Assembly (NCBI GenBank): GCA_024699855.1
Contig: JAMPIQ010000001.1
Span: 15,128,001-15,192,000, forward strand
DNA from: Aphelenchoides besseyi
Lineage: Eukaryota; Nematoda; Chromadorea; Rhabditida; Aphelenchoididae
Length of the DNA: 64,000 nucleotides
Reading direction: 5' to 3'
The position numbers and the translations under genes were made by a program. The notes below the pieces were generated by a model. That model was not told where the DNA came from. It saw only the letters and a list, made by a program, of their open reading frames with translations, and searched no databases. Shown in pieces: positions 23,823 to 33,851 of the stretch (positions are counted from its first letter, which is position 1; each line of letters opens with the position of its first letter).

Positions 23823-25009
23823 ATGATCGAGAGTACCATTCTCAGATACGAAGTAAGTTATATGAGTGAATATTCAGATTGCTTTCCAGTTATCCAATTC
23901 TATTGGAACATTCTGTTTACGCTTTCCGCGATGCTGTTGAATGCACTTCTTTGCGTTGCGATCGTCCGATTTCCGAATCCGTTAATCAAAATCAGTCCGA
24001 TGCTGTTGGCCAATTCGATTGTCGACTTTTTGTTTGCCCTAATCTACTTTGCTCATGGCCGCGTGAGTCAACTTATCGATTGCTAATGATCAGAAGTTTA
24101 GTACTCGTTTATCGGCTACAATGTCATTTTTACTTTGTTTACCGGATTCATTGAGATATCCAATCCAACGATCTTAAAACTTATGAATCTATTGGTAGTT
24201 GCGGTTAACATGGCGAGTATGAACGTCATTGTTGCTCAGTTCATTTACCGATTTCTGTTAGTAAGATAGTGAGTTCTATTTAACTACCGGCGAAACTTGA
24301 TTCTTCTAGTAATGAAAAGCCAAGAGGTCGTCGACTGTATTGGTTTCTCAGTTTTTGTTTTCTACTCGGTGGTTTTCATTTTTTTGCGATTATCATTGGG
24401 AATTCGTCCGATCTCTCTGCTGAAGATATTGAAGACTCTCTTGCGATACTCCGACACTACGGATTTACGGTTCAGCCATTCAATATCAATGGCAGAGTTT
24501 TGGTAAGAAAAAGGAAGCAGCCGACTAATGATTGTTACAGAAGCTCAATCAACGAGCAACCATTCTGCAGATTGCACCTTCGTTGTTCTCTATCTTCGAA
24601 TTCCTCTTGATCATCTGCTATTCGATTTCAATTCGCAAGATTTTACGTCAATCCGCTGGAATGAAGATAGCAGCGACTAGAAAATTGAATCATTCGATGG
24701 ACCGAACAATTTTTTTAATGGTAATCTAGCGATATGATTTGTTAACTGACAGGGTTTTAGGGAGTTGTACCGATTCTATCAAATGTTGTTCCATCGATTT
24801 TGTATCCGATTCTGATACCACGTTGTCAATCCAACGCCATTTTATCACTCGTTCTCTCGACTCTCGTCATTTCAGCCACTTTTCTGAATGCGCTAATTAC
24901 TCTGGTCTTTATTCGTTCATATAGAATTGCAATATTTCGACTCGTCACTTTCGGTTACTACGACAAACCACAGACCATCAGAGGCACCTTCGTAATTACA
25001 ACCAGTTAG
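23823..25009 (+). CDS. Serpentine chemoreceptor (Str/Srd-type 7TM GPCR)
   Basis: Nematode seven-transmembrane receptor, presumably chemosensory. Five exons (23823-24062, 24102-24268, 24310-24502, 24541-24720, 24761-25009) give 342 residues with consistent phase. Hydrophobic segments: ILFTLSAMLLNALLCVAIV, LLANSIVDFLFALIYF, YNVIFTLFTGFIEI, LLVVAVNMASMNVIV, FLSFCFLLGGFHFFAIIIG, LFSIFEFLLIICYSI, GVVPILSNVVPSILYP and LNALITLVFIRSYRIAIFR. The last matches the N-x-L-I-T-x-x-F-x-R-x-Y-R signature of the Str superfamily. An alternative downstream ATG at 23862 would shorten the N-terminus by 13 residues. Ligand unknown. Confidence 0.88.
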
Positions 25010-25178
25010 CAGTTTAGAACATGTTCTTTTGTTGTTGTTTTATTACTCCCAAAAATATAACTGTGGATAAGCTACATTCATGCTTCTAATTCCCGAATAC
25101 TCGACCAACGATTGACACGTGTTTATTGCGTACGTTTGGCTTGAAATCTCGAAAAACATGACAGCTACAAAGCAAAGT

Positions 25179-25976
25179 TTAATGATTGATGCTGACCGTT
25201 GCATCATAGAAACGACTTCGATTTTCGTCTGATCCTTTCAAAACGGTGAGTGAAAAGTGCAAAGTAACAGTAAAAGGAATCTGACCGTACTGTTTGTCAA
25301 ACACAACCCCACGGTCTTTGTAAGTGGCGTCCTTTAGCTCAAATGAATTGCTCACCACAGATTTGTAATTGGCATCATCAACAGACTAAACGCAGAGTTG
25401 AAACTGAAAGACTGAAGTGAACTTGCTTTTGGAGAAAATGTTTGCATTCCAACAAAATTGACGCTTTTAACGGGCAGCTTTTGGGTTTCGAAAAGCCGAG
25501 CAAGAAGTTTAAAATGGTCATTCAATGCGTGAACTTCGTTTGTGAATGTTGTTGCGCTCTAAAAGCAATAAACGCAAATCGGGGTCTCACGAACTTACGT
25601 CTTCTTTTGGGTTGAAAAGATAACCACCATTCAAACTTAAAGTTTTCAGTTGGGGAGCCGATTTTTTCAGATTTTCAATTGTCATCTTGTAAAACTTTTC
25701 GTTTTCACTGGTGGTTCCATTCTCAAAACTGACACTCAACTGCAATGATTGAACTTGAGTGTTCGGTTCTTCTTGCGAAGAATGAAAATCTTCGAGGTAA
25801 ACTTGGTCTTCGAGATTCAATTCGCTTTTGGTTCCCGGCAAAAGGCTTTTGGCTGAATATCCAAAGTAACTTTAAGCATTTCAAAACTCACCATTTACAC
25901 TGTCGCTCATAACGACCAAAACGAGAACGAGAAGTGGAGACGAGCAAACTGTGCGTATAGTTCGCTTTGCGTCCAT
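25179..25976 (-). CDS. Uncharacterised secreted protein
   Basis: Four exons (25976-25892, 25852-25599, 25558-25427, 25385-25179) give 225 residues. The N-terminus is a clear signal peptide (CSSPLLVLVLVVMSDSVNA). The rest is a soluble beta-rich sequence with alternating polar residues (SLQLSVSFENG, FTVTLHFSLTVLKGSDENRS) and no cysteines, so it probably has no disulfides. I do not recognise the family; it may be nematode-specific. The third intron has a GC donor (AAA|GCAAGT). It lies tail to tail with the serpentine receptor, 169 bp between stop codons. Confidence 0.7.
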
Positions 25977-26700
25977 TTTATTTGAGGAAAAGTGTTGAGT
26001 CAGGAAACAAACAAAAGAACACACGTTTAGCAAGCAGTGGATGTTCTTTGATTGAGAAACTGAAATTAGGTGGTTGAAGGCTCGACATTTTTGATTAATC
26101 GGAAATCATTCAATGGAAATCGGAAGTAAAAAACATGCAAAACGATCACAAACTTTTGATCCTTGAATCAAACTTATGTTCAGTAGACGTGTTTTTATGT
26201 TCGGTTCGTGACCTCGTTGTTCCAATCAAAAACTCGTTCTGCAAACCGTTGAAATTTCTGTTCAATTGAACTTCGCAGAACGTAAACCGACGATTAAAAT
26301 TCGCTGTGATTCAACTGCAAACGAGGGAATTTGTTAATCGAAAACAAAGTTTTAACGCTTCAGAAAGTAATGAATGCTAACACACTTGTTGTTTTGAACA
26401 GTTAAGTTCAGTTATTTCAGCATTTTAAGCTTAGAAAGAGTCCCCATTTCGACAATATTTCAAACCACGAACTTTATGTCCAATTGTCAACTAGTTCTGA
26501 TTGCTGCATTTCTATTAGTTGGAGCTCAAAGATTTGATTTTTATTTTTACAGTTGAACAGCTGTTCTTGTATACAGTTTGTACATCAGATCTGTACTGTA
26601 AAAGAAACCCAAAGCTAAAAATGAGTTGATCATCGAAGTAAAAGCAAACGAACCACTGAGATGATGTTCATCTAAACGTATTTTATAGGCAATTTTTACA
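25977..26700. other. Intergenic; possible tiny secreted ORF
   Basis: AT-rich and mostly without signal. At 26476 a plus-strand ATG opens a hydrophobic leader (LVLIAAFLLVG). With a 35-nt intron it could extend to about 35 residues ending near 26610. Too short to call as a gene. Confidence 0.25.
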
Positions 26701-26972
26701 ATAATAACTCACCAACAACTTAAATTATCTTTTGTGGAGTCGTCAAATGACAGAAGTTGTCTTGTGTTCGATTATAGCAAAATGAGACCAAGTCCAGTTT
26801 AATGCATTTTGGACATTCGATGGGTTTCATCCGACTTGTAATCCACGGTATTCGTTGACGTAAGAACTGGAAAAACCTAATCAACACGTTTTTGTATCGT
26901 TATTTACTTTTGGTTTATTTTCGATGCTGATCAAAGTTTTGCCGGTCCTCATTCGTGAATCTACTTCACGAA

Positions 26973-27379
26973 TTAAAACTTGAAAAAAATTAGAAAGCGC
27001 TCCATAATCACCAAAACATCAAGAGGAATCTCTGCAAGTTCTGTAAAGAATTTTTGCATTATCATATGATACTCGTCCTTCTCAATAGTTGTCTCAAGCA
27101 GTCGATTTGTAACCATACTAAATTTGCATTGAAGTCGCACTGATTGTTTCTTACGCGTAGAAGGTCATTACAACATCGATGGGTTCTCTCCAAGTCCTCA
27201 AAGCAGGAGCTGTTGCGTTTATGATCTCCATGCATTCATCAGTGTAGGGGCTAAAAAGAGTCTCATGATGAACCTATTTGTTGTTGACACAAGCCGTTGA
27301 TAGATCTGTTGCTTGAAATTTTCGGATAGTAGGCAAACAACCGTCCCGAGCAAATAATGTCAGATGTTTGTATATCGTA
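26973..27379 (-). pseudogene. Uncharacterised gene or gene remnant without a clear start
   Basis: Three exon-like blocks join in phase on the minus strand: 27379-27291, 27250-27155 and 27117-26973 (TAA). They use GTGTCA...TTTTTAG and GTAAGA...AATTTAG introns and encode about 109 residues (for example PYTDECMEIINATAPALRTW, TFYAMVTNRLLETTIEK). I do not recognise the family. There is no ATG before the first block, and it begins only 110 bp after the stop of the channel gene, so the start is missing or in an undetected exon. Further exon-like sequence with a good intron continues at 26950-26700 in another phase (FLRQRIPWITSR), suggesting a broken 3' part. Confidence 0.4.
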
Positions 27380-27489
27380 CTGAAATCGCGGTTATGATAA
27401 TGAAAATAAAATGGCCACACTGTAACTGTTTATTGAAAACAATGAATGAAATCAAACAAGTGTTTAGCTATCTATTGAGCTTCGAATAA

Positions 27490-29335
27490 TCAAACAAATT
27501 CTGCCGATTGATCGGATGTTAACGTCCAGAAATTAGTCGGACGATAGTCTTCGATCAACAGAGAAGCAACATCATCGTGTGATAAAAAAGAGTAGTTTTC
27601 GGGATATGGATCCTTCAACAACTCTTGTGGATTCAAATGACTATGAGTTTCTGTTTGCGTTCCAACTTCGCGAACGGTTCCTGCCAACCATTGATGTAAA
27701 GGTTCCTAAACAAAAATGTGAATTTGTGTTTACGTTGAAAATTCACTTCAACTCGAAATATTCCAACTGTGTGGTAAGTGCAACTCAACGGCTTTTCTGT
27801 GTACGTGTCCACCTGTTCATCATCGCTTCTCATCGATTCCCGACCATCCATTGCGTTTGTTAACAGTGCTGAACGATCGGAATGATCGTCAACTGTTCCG
27901 GCATTCGATTTCCAAGCAAATTCTTTTGGAATCTCACGATTTGCTGTGGATCCAATGGAACTTGTTTGTGGAAGCCGAGAGCGAGAGAACACCAAGTTCC
28001 ATGCCAATGAAATCAGTGAGAGGCCCACAAGTGAGTAGAAACAAAATAGCCCGAGAAACAATGGCGATCTGTGAACATCGAATTGATTTGAAGAAACGGT
28101 AATTAGAAGCCGTAGAATCGATGCAAGCTCCGTAACGAATGTTGACAACGAAATTGACTCTTGAATTTCAATGGCGTAGTGTTGAGTGGATGGAATAAGC
28201 GTTGAGTTTGCTGATGGATTGGTTGCTTCCTTCGAATACCGAATTCCAACAGCTCCCACAGAAACATAGATTGTGATCGCAAAAAACAAAGTAGCTGCTG
28301 AAAGAGTTCGTCTATTGGACCTGACATTTCGTTCCGTTGGATGTCGACATAAACGATCTGAAACATTTTACCGTAAGAACTCGATTGGTTTTGTTTTCTT
28401 GATCTTCGATCCAAATTTGTATCAGAAAATTGAGTTAACGCTGTTGTTTTGACTAAAGTAATTGATCAGCAGTATAAAGTTAATGAAATTGAACAAAAGC
28501 TAATGTTTATAGTACGTGTCAACTCGCAAATCAAATTGAAGTCTAAGCATGACCTACCGAGCAATTTACTTGGCCACAACAGTAAACAAAGTAAAATTGA
28601 TTGCAGGTCTCGAATCAACAAAACGGTAAACGGCACTCCAACGAAACCAAAAATGGCGGCTGCTAATTGAGCCCGTGGTGAGCGGACAATCAAATTGCAA
28701 GTTCCCAGAGTTGTTGAGGTGGTGAAGGCCTAAACAAGAAAAGTAAAAGAAAGTAACTCAAATTCGTTTACCAATGAAAACGCTCGTTTCCAGCGTTCAA
28801 AACGATTTGGTGGATCCGAAATTCCGAACGGCGGTTTCTCCCATTGCCATCGACTTGACGGTTTTTGAGGCAAAAAACTGGAGCTACAGTGTCCAAACTT
28901 CTGCTCGTAGACGGCCATCTGATCCAAAAGAAGTTGTCTCAGATATCGTGACTTGTGCTCGTGAACGAAAAGAAACACTCGAGAGTTGTTGAAAAGTCTA
29001 GGCATCAGTTGATCGTTGACAAAACGTCGTCGTTCTAGCGCAGCCCTACAACGTTTGGTTAATGTGTCGAAAAATGAAATTTGATCGTTTTCACGTTTCT
29101 ACGAATACGCAAAAACAAAATCGAGAAAACCGTAAGCCGTCAATCGATTTCGAACGAATTGAACTTACTTGTAACGAGCATGCCATTGCTCTTTAGCCAA
29201 TTGATGACCTCGATCTTCTTCGAGCAACAACAAAACTGCGGCAAAACTGAATAGAAATGCCGAATAGGCAAACCATAGGGTTAAACGCGTACAAAACGCC
29301 GATCCACTTTGCTTTCTTTTACAAAAATTGAGCAT
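27490..29335 (-). CDS. K2P (TWK)-like channel with atypical pore motifs
   Basis: Five exons (29335-29169, 29045-28772, 28729-28558, 28357-27747, 27705-27490) give 479 residues. The layout is that of two-pore-domain potassium channels: M1 (LWFAYSAFLFSFAAVLLLLE) near the N-terminus, a long extracellular cap, pore helix 1 with TTSTTLGTCNL at about 150-160, M2 (AAIFGFVGVPFTVLLIRDLQ, with the conserved G-x-P and D), M3 (LFFAITIYVSVGAVGI), pore region 2 (LLITVSSNQF), M4 (LFCFYSLVGLSLISLAWNLV) and a cytoplasmic tail. Neither pore has the TxGYG/TxGFG selectivity filter. It may be a non-conducting or modulatory relative, or a diverged channel. Upstream neighbour on the same strand 221 bp away. Confidence 0.75.
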
Positions 29336-29555
29336 AATTGTGATACTTAGGACTTGTGTGTTCACGAAGGACTAATCGGTGCCGGGAAAATGATCTAAAA
29401 GCGACGGGATTAACGCCAAATCCAAACTACACGCAATGAAATTGAAACACGAAGACACTTTTCTATCGTCTTAATCTCTTCAACACAGCCCACGTGCTCC
29501 TCATGAATTTTTAAACTTTGGACAAAAATCAAACTCACTGAATAATTTGTTGTTT

Positions 29556-29978
29556 TCAAGCAGAAGTCGGGTCTCCACATAAACGTCGTTCGTTGTTAGT
29601 CGCTCGAGTTAAGAGCAAAACGAAAACGGCGAGAACGGCAAAAGCAAACAGCAAAATTCCACATAGAGATCGACCGTAAGCGGATATCGAACTACGAGTC
29701 TCCTCCGGCCAATGTGTCGGTGTAACGGCCAAAGAAACCGGATCGTCGTAGTCGCCAATCGGGATGGAAATCACCGTCTTCGTTGAGTGCGGTCGTTTGA
29801 ATGATGTTGTAGCTTGAGCGTATCGCTTCTTAGTTGACTGATGATGTGGTCGATGATGAAAGTTGTAGTAGGATGTCGAATGCGGGACTGTGACCATCGA
29901 ATATCGTCGTCCAGAAGCTGCCGGTGGGAGATTCGAATTTGGGGGTGGAGTTTTTGACTGCTGTATCTTCTCGGACAT
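29556..29978 (-). CDS. Uncharacterised tail-anchored membrane protein
   Basis: Intron-less frame of 140 residues from ATG at 29978. The N-terminal two thirds are Pro/Ser/His/Tyr-rich and probably disordered (TPPPNSNLPPAASG, YNFHHRPHHQ). One hydrophobic segment near the C-terminus (LCGILLFAFAVLAVFVLLLT) is followed by a short charged tail, so the protein is likely tail-anchored or type II. Earlier in-frame codons to 30080 include an ATG only after a possible TTTGAGCC stretch; I chose MSEKIQQ. It precedes the K2P-like gene on the same strand by 221 bp, a spacing compatible with an operon. No family recognised. Confidence 0.55.
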   Translation of the reverse strand: MSEKIQQSKTPPPNSNLPPAASGRRYSMVTVPHSTSYYNFHHRPHHQSTKKRYAQATTSFKRPHSTKTVISIPIGDYDDPVSLAVTPTHWPEETRSSISAYGRSLCGILLFAFAVLAVFVLLLTRATNNERRLCGDPTSA

Positions 29979-30957
29979 CTTCGCTGATTCTCTTTGTCTT
30001 TGAGCCAAACTGTAAAATTGATGTAGAAGTTTGAGTGTCAACTGTGTATGAACGACAATCGTATTACAGCACACGCGCATTTTCGTACGACAAGACGCAT
30101 TTCCGTTGGGACAAAAGGACCAAGCATCTCAAACGTCAAAACGCGTCGCAAAAGTTCGTAAACGAGCATCAAGAGGGTGGAAAGGCAACGGAATTCGCGT
30201 AAACGGACGTGCAAAAGGAAGTACGTCAATTTCCGACATTGCGCACGTTTCTGTCTCCGCATATGAAGAGATTCGAGTCAGACGAGAAGAATGATAAGTC
30301 GAAAACAAAAAAAGTCATTATCCGCTTTGATATCAGCAGAATAACAAGTGACTTCATTTCGTTTACAAACCAGAGCTTTTTGTCGTATTATGACAAAAAT
30401 AACATACAAGGGTACGAAAATAGACCAGAAGCTTTGTAGGCAATCTTTTCTAATTCACGACTACAATCTAACGTTCCAATTTTGGTCGTTTCCTCGCTGT
30501 CAAAGCTCTTTTTTTGCTCTTTCACCGACCGTCCAAGTCCTTTTATTCCATTGACTAACAAGGTCGATAAGGACCGCCTCAATTGGCAAATTATTGAAAC
30601 GATACGAGAGCGGAAATGAGAAGTGGACACGTCGTTGTTGTCGAGGAGACGATTACAAAGTCGATGAGATGCAACAGCGACCGCTCATTTACATTTCGTG
30701 CCATTCCAACAAACACGCCATTCGGATTTTATTTCCGCGTCTAAGCGTTCGATTTTAATGATAAAAGCGTAATTCAAGAACCAACTTTGCGTATTTTAAA
30801 GTCTCGGTTCGAGTGTTCACACTAACGCGTGAAATACGAATCGCTGACGTCCAGCAAAGTTCTCAGTTTCCGTTATCTCGAAGTTCAAATGAAAAGTCAA
30901 TTTATTTGTGCACATCAACCAAACATTGAGATCCGAAATAGATATGATAAAAAACAG
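29979..30957. other. Intergenic, no signal recognised
   Basis: About 1 kb between the membrane-protein gene and the USP-like gene. Short open frames on both strands overlap and carry no recognisable motif. I see nothing else in it. Confidence 0.4.
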
Positions 30958-32477
30958 TTAATCGAGAACTATCACTTTCTCACTATCTCCAGCGAGATTG
31001 CTAGCTTTCGGGATGATTTCGAGAAGCATAACCGACAGGCCAAAGAATGGCTGTTTCAAACGTACTTCTTTCAACGGCTCAGTGCTCAAGGAATCTACGA
31101 CACGCCATGGATGAACTTGATCTTTAACACGTCTCCAGCACACAAAGTGTTCGATATCCTTCTTATATTCCACCAACGTCAGAATTCGCATTGTGCGACC
31201 TAAAACAAAACAGTTAGTAAACAAACTACGAAGACTCACCCATAGACTCGAACTTGTCATCTTCCACATAGATCCTCAATGCTCGTTGTTTGGCAAATGC
31301 GACCACCAAGTATTTGAGAAGATGATTTTCGTCTGACAATCTGATTCGGGGTTCAACCAATTGATAACAATCGTTGCAGAAAACTTCCTTCGTTTCTTCG
31401 AGCAAAAGTTTGAGAAGATTGTCGCTTTTGATGATCGAATCGTAGATAGTATTTTGCCACGTTTTCTTCTTTATGCCATTTGTGCACTGATGATATTTTT
31501 CGAATGTAGCTTGGTAAAATGAATGTAGCGACTTCGGAATCCATTTATTCAACAGAATTTGCAAAACATTGCTAACGCTCTGATTTCCTTCAATAAACTC
31601 CTGACCCAATTGAATACGAATGCCATCAACTGAGTGAGTTCGATGCTCTAATACTTCGAGCATTTTCATGATTTTGGGTGAGATTGGTGGAATCTTCTTT
31701 AGTGCTTCGACCATTTCAGTCATCGAGTAAATCAAGTTCATGGATACCGCTAGAAAGCAATTGGAAGTTCCATTCTCAATGGTTAAGAATTCTGCTGAAA
31801 CATATTTCAAATTGAATTCGGTTGGAAATTTACCATAATTTGTGGGTAAAGATAACCGTTTGTTGGAGATTTCCGAAAGTTCCTTGTTGATTGACTTCCT
31901 TACTTCAAATTTTGAATTCGCGACGATTTTTGATTTTGTATTTGTAGAGTTTTTGAAAAACGAGTCCTCTGGTGGTGCACCCTAGATCACAAGTTCAATA
32001 ACCACTGGAGACAAAATGACTTACTTTTTTCGAGCGCTCAGTATTATGTCGAAATCTAACGGTCCTTCTGCTCGAGCCTTCTCCTGCATTCTCGATGTCT
32101 GTAGAAATGATCGTATCATCGTCTTCAGAATGTTCGACCTTCAGATCAACATCTTTCAAAATCTCAGACAACTGTTGCAACGAATTTCCAACCTTCAACG
32201 AACTCTCAATATCCATCGATTCAGCAGTCTCAACCTAAAATAAGCGAAGTTGTTGAGACGAACATACACGTCAACAAACCGTTTTCTCATCGTCCGCTTT
32301 CCACTTTTTGACGTTTCCGATTAGCTCATACTGTTGTTGGGTTTGGTCGCCGATTTTGCGCTTGTCACCTCGCAATTTCTCCACCTTGCTTATCACTTCA
32401 TCTAATCGTGTACGAGACTTCTGTTTTATCTCGTTGCTTGTCGTAGAATCGGCGGACAGCGAAAAATCCGAATCCAT
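30958..32477 (-). CDS. USP-like (peptidase C19-type) protein, divergent
   Basis: Five exons (32477-32280, 32234-32026, 31982-31834, 31794-31240, 31199-30958) give 450 residues. The first 170 residues are polar and charged (KVEKLRGDKRKIGDQTQQQY; acidic EHSEDDD). The rest resembles a ubiquitin-specific protease fold: a Cys-box-like ENGTSNCFLAVSMNLIYSM, a Cys pair (FCNDCYQ), and a His-box-like KKDIEHFVCWRR followed by WRVVDSL, corresponding to GHY...W...DD in USPs. The Cys and His are kept but the surrounding signatures (GNTCFLN, GHY) are not, so activity is doubtful. The assignment is an inference from motif order; a different helical family remains possible. Confidence 0.5.
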
Positions 32478-33851
32478 TTCCACAACACAATCGTTCGAGA
32501 CAAAGTAGTAAATCAAAGTGAATGGAAAACGAAGAGTTTACAACGACGACAGTTGACGAACTTGTTGATGTCCTACACTGCGTTTTGTGTCAATCAATTC
32601 AATAGATTATGCATGATAGAGCGCATTGTTGAAGCTAAAAACAAAAGCGTGTCGATAATTTGAGACCACAGTTCCACTTCTAATGCTTCGAATACACACG
32701 ACGCAATGGTTTGGCATTTGGAATGAAACGAGCGCTTGAACTATCAAAAGAAAAGCCAAAAATGACCGAAAAAGCAATCAAACGATGAATAACGAGCGAA
32801 AACGGTCCGCGTAAAACGAAATGAATGGTATCTTGCTACTCCCAACTCGCCATTTCAATCAATTCGCTTTTTCGCGACAGTCGTAAAAGAGTTTGCTAGT
32901 AGGTTGTATTTCGGATTCATGCTTACGATGCTTTCGACGATCGAAGGCCCAAGTTCAATTTAAGGCGAAAACAGCAAAAGCACAACGATCAAGAGAAAAC
33001 AACTGGAGACATCGCAACACTTTTGCTGACAGAAGAAGACTCGTGTGTTTGATTCGAATGCTCTTCGAACAGCGAAAAAGTTCTCCGTTTATTACAAGTG
33101 TACGTTTTCAACTCGTAAACAGCTCGCCTTCTTGTTAATATCAAGCATCTTTATCGGTTGAGCGTGAAGCTGTGTGGTTTCGTTCGGCATTGAACCGAGC
33201 CCCAGACATTCCTTTGTATTAATGTTTTTGTCTGTGTTTGCCGACTGTTTGAATGCCACACGGTTCTTATTCGGAGGAGTGACGTGTTTTTTATTCACCT
33301 TATTTGTGCTTATAATCGACAGTATCAGATGAATTGTGGGCGTTTCAAATAAGGCAAGGATTGGAACTACAGATCTAAGCAAACAGATTGCGATTGTCTA
33401 TTCGTAAATGCAATAAAACGAACATTATTCTTGAGAAAAAAGACAGCAAACTATTCAATTGAAGGAAGACATTATGAACGTGGAAAGAAAGACGACTAGT
33501 CGGCCCGACAAACAATAGAGCCGACTAGATGGAACAAAAGTAGTGAAAAATCGATTCGAACGTCTGGAAAATGGTGTTGTATCATAACCACTTGAATTAA
33601 CCTTATAGACCGATCAATGCTCTCGCACCTCCAACTGTGTTAAAGTAATAGTGTCATGTAATCTACACTGTTTAGAAAGCGTATTTGTCACTCAAACTAT
33701 TAAGAGACTTATTTATTAAACCGAAAAATTGGAATGTAAAAGGAACTGGGTTCGTAAATAAAACTAAACGGTTATCGATTTTGACTAGAAGGAGGAATGA
33801 AAGTAAAACGGATGATAAGAAATTATTATTCGATCTCATCTAACGGTCTAA
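32478..33851. other. Intergenic, no gene recognised
   Basis: About 1.4 kb upstream of the USP-like gene and downstream of the KLHL18-like gene. A 96-codon minus-strand frame at 33092-33382 has no ATG at its start and no recognisable motif. The 33400-33850 stretch is AT-rich and probably holds the 3' UTR of the KLHL18-like gene. Confidence 0.4.

Noticed and set aside
33092..33382. 96-codon minus-strand frame with a hydrophobic beginning
   Set aside because: No ATG at its start, no acceptor with a partner exon and no recognised motif.
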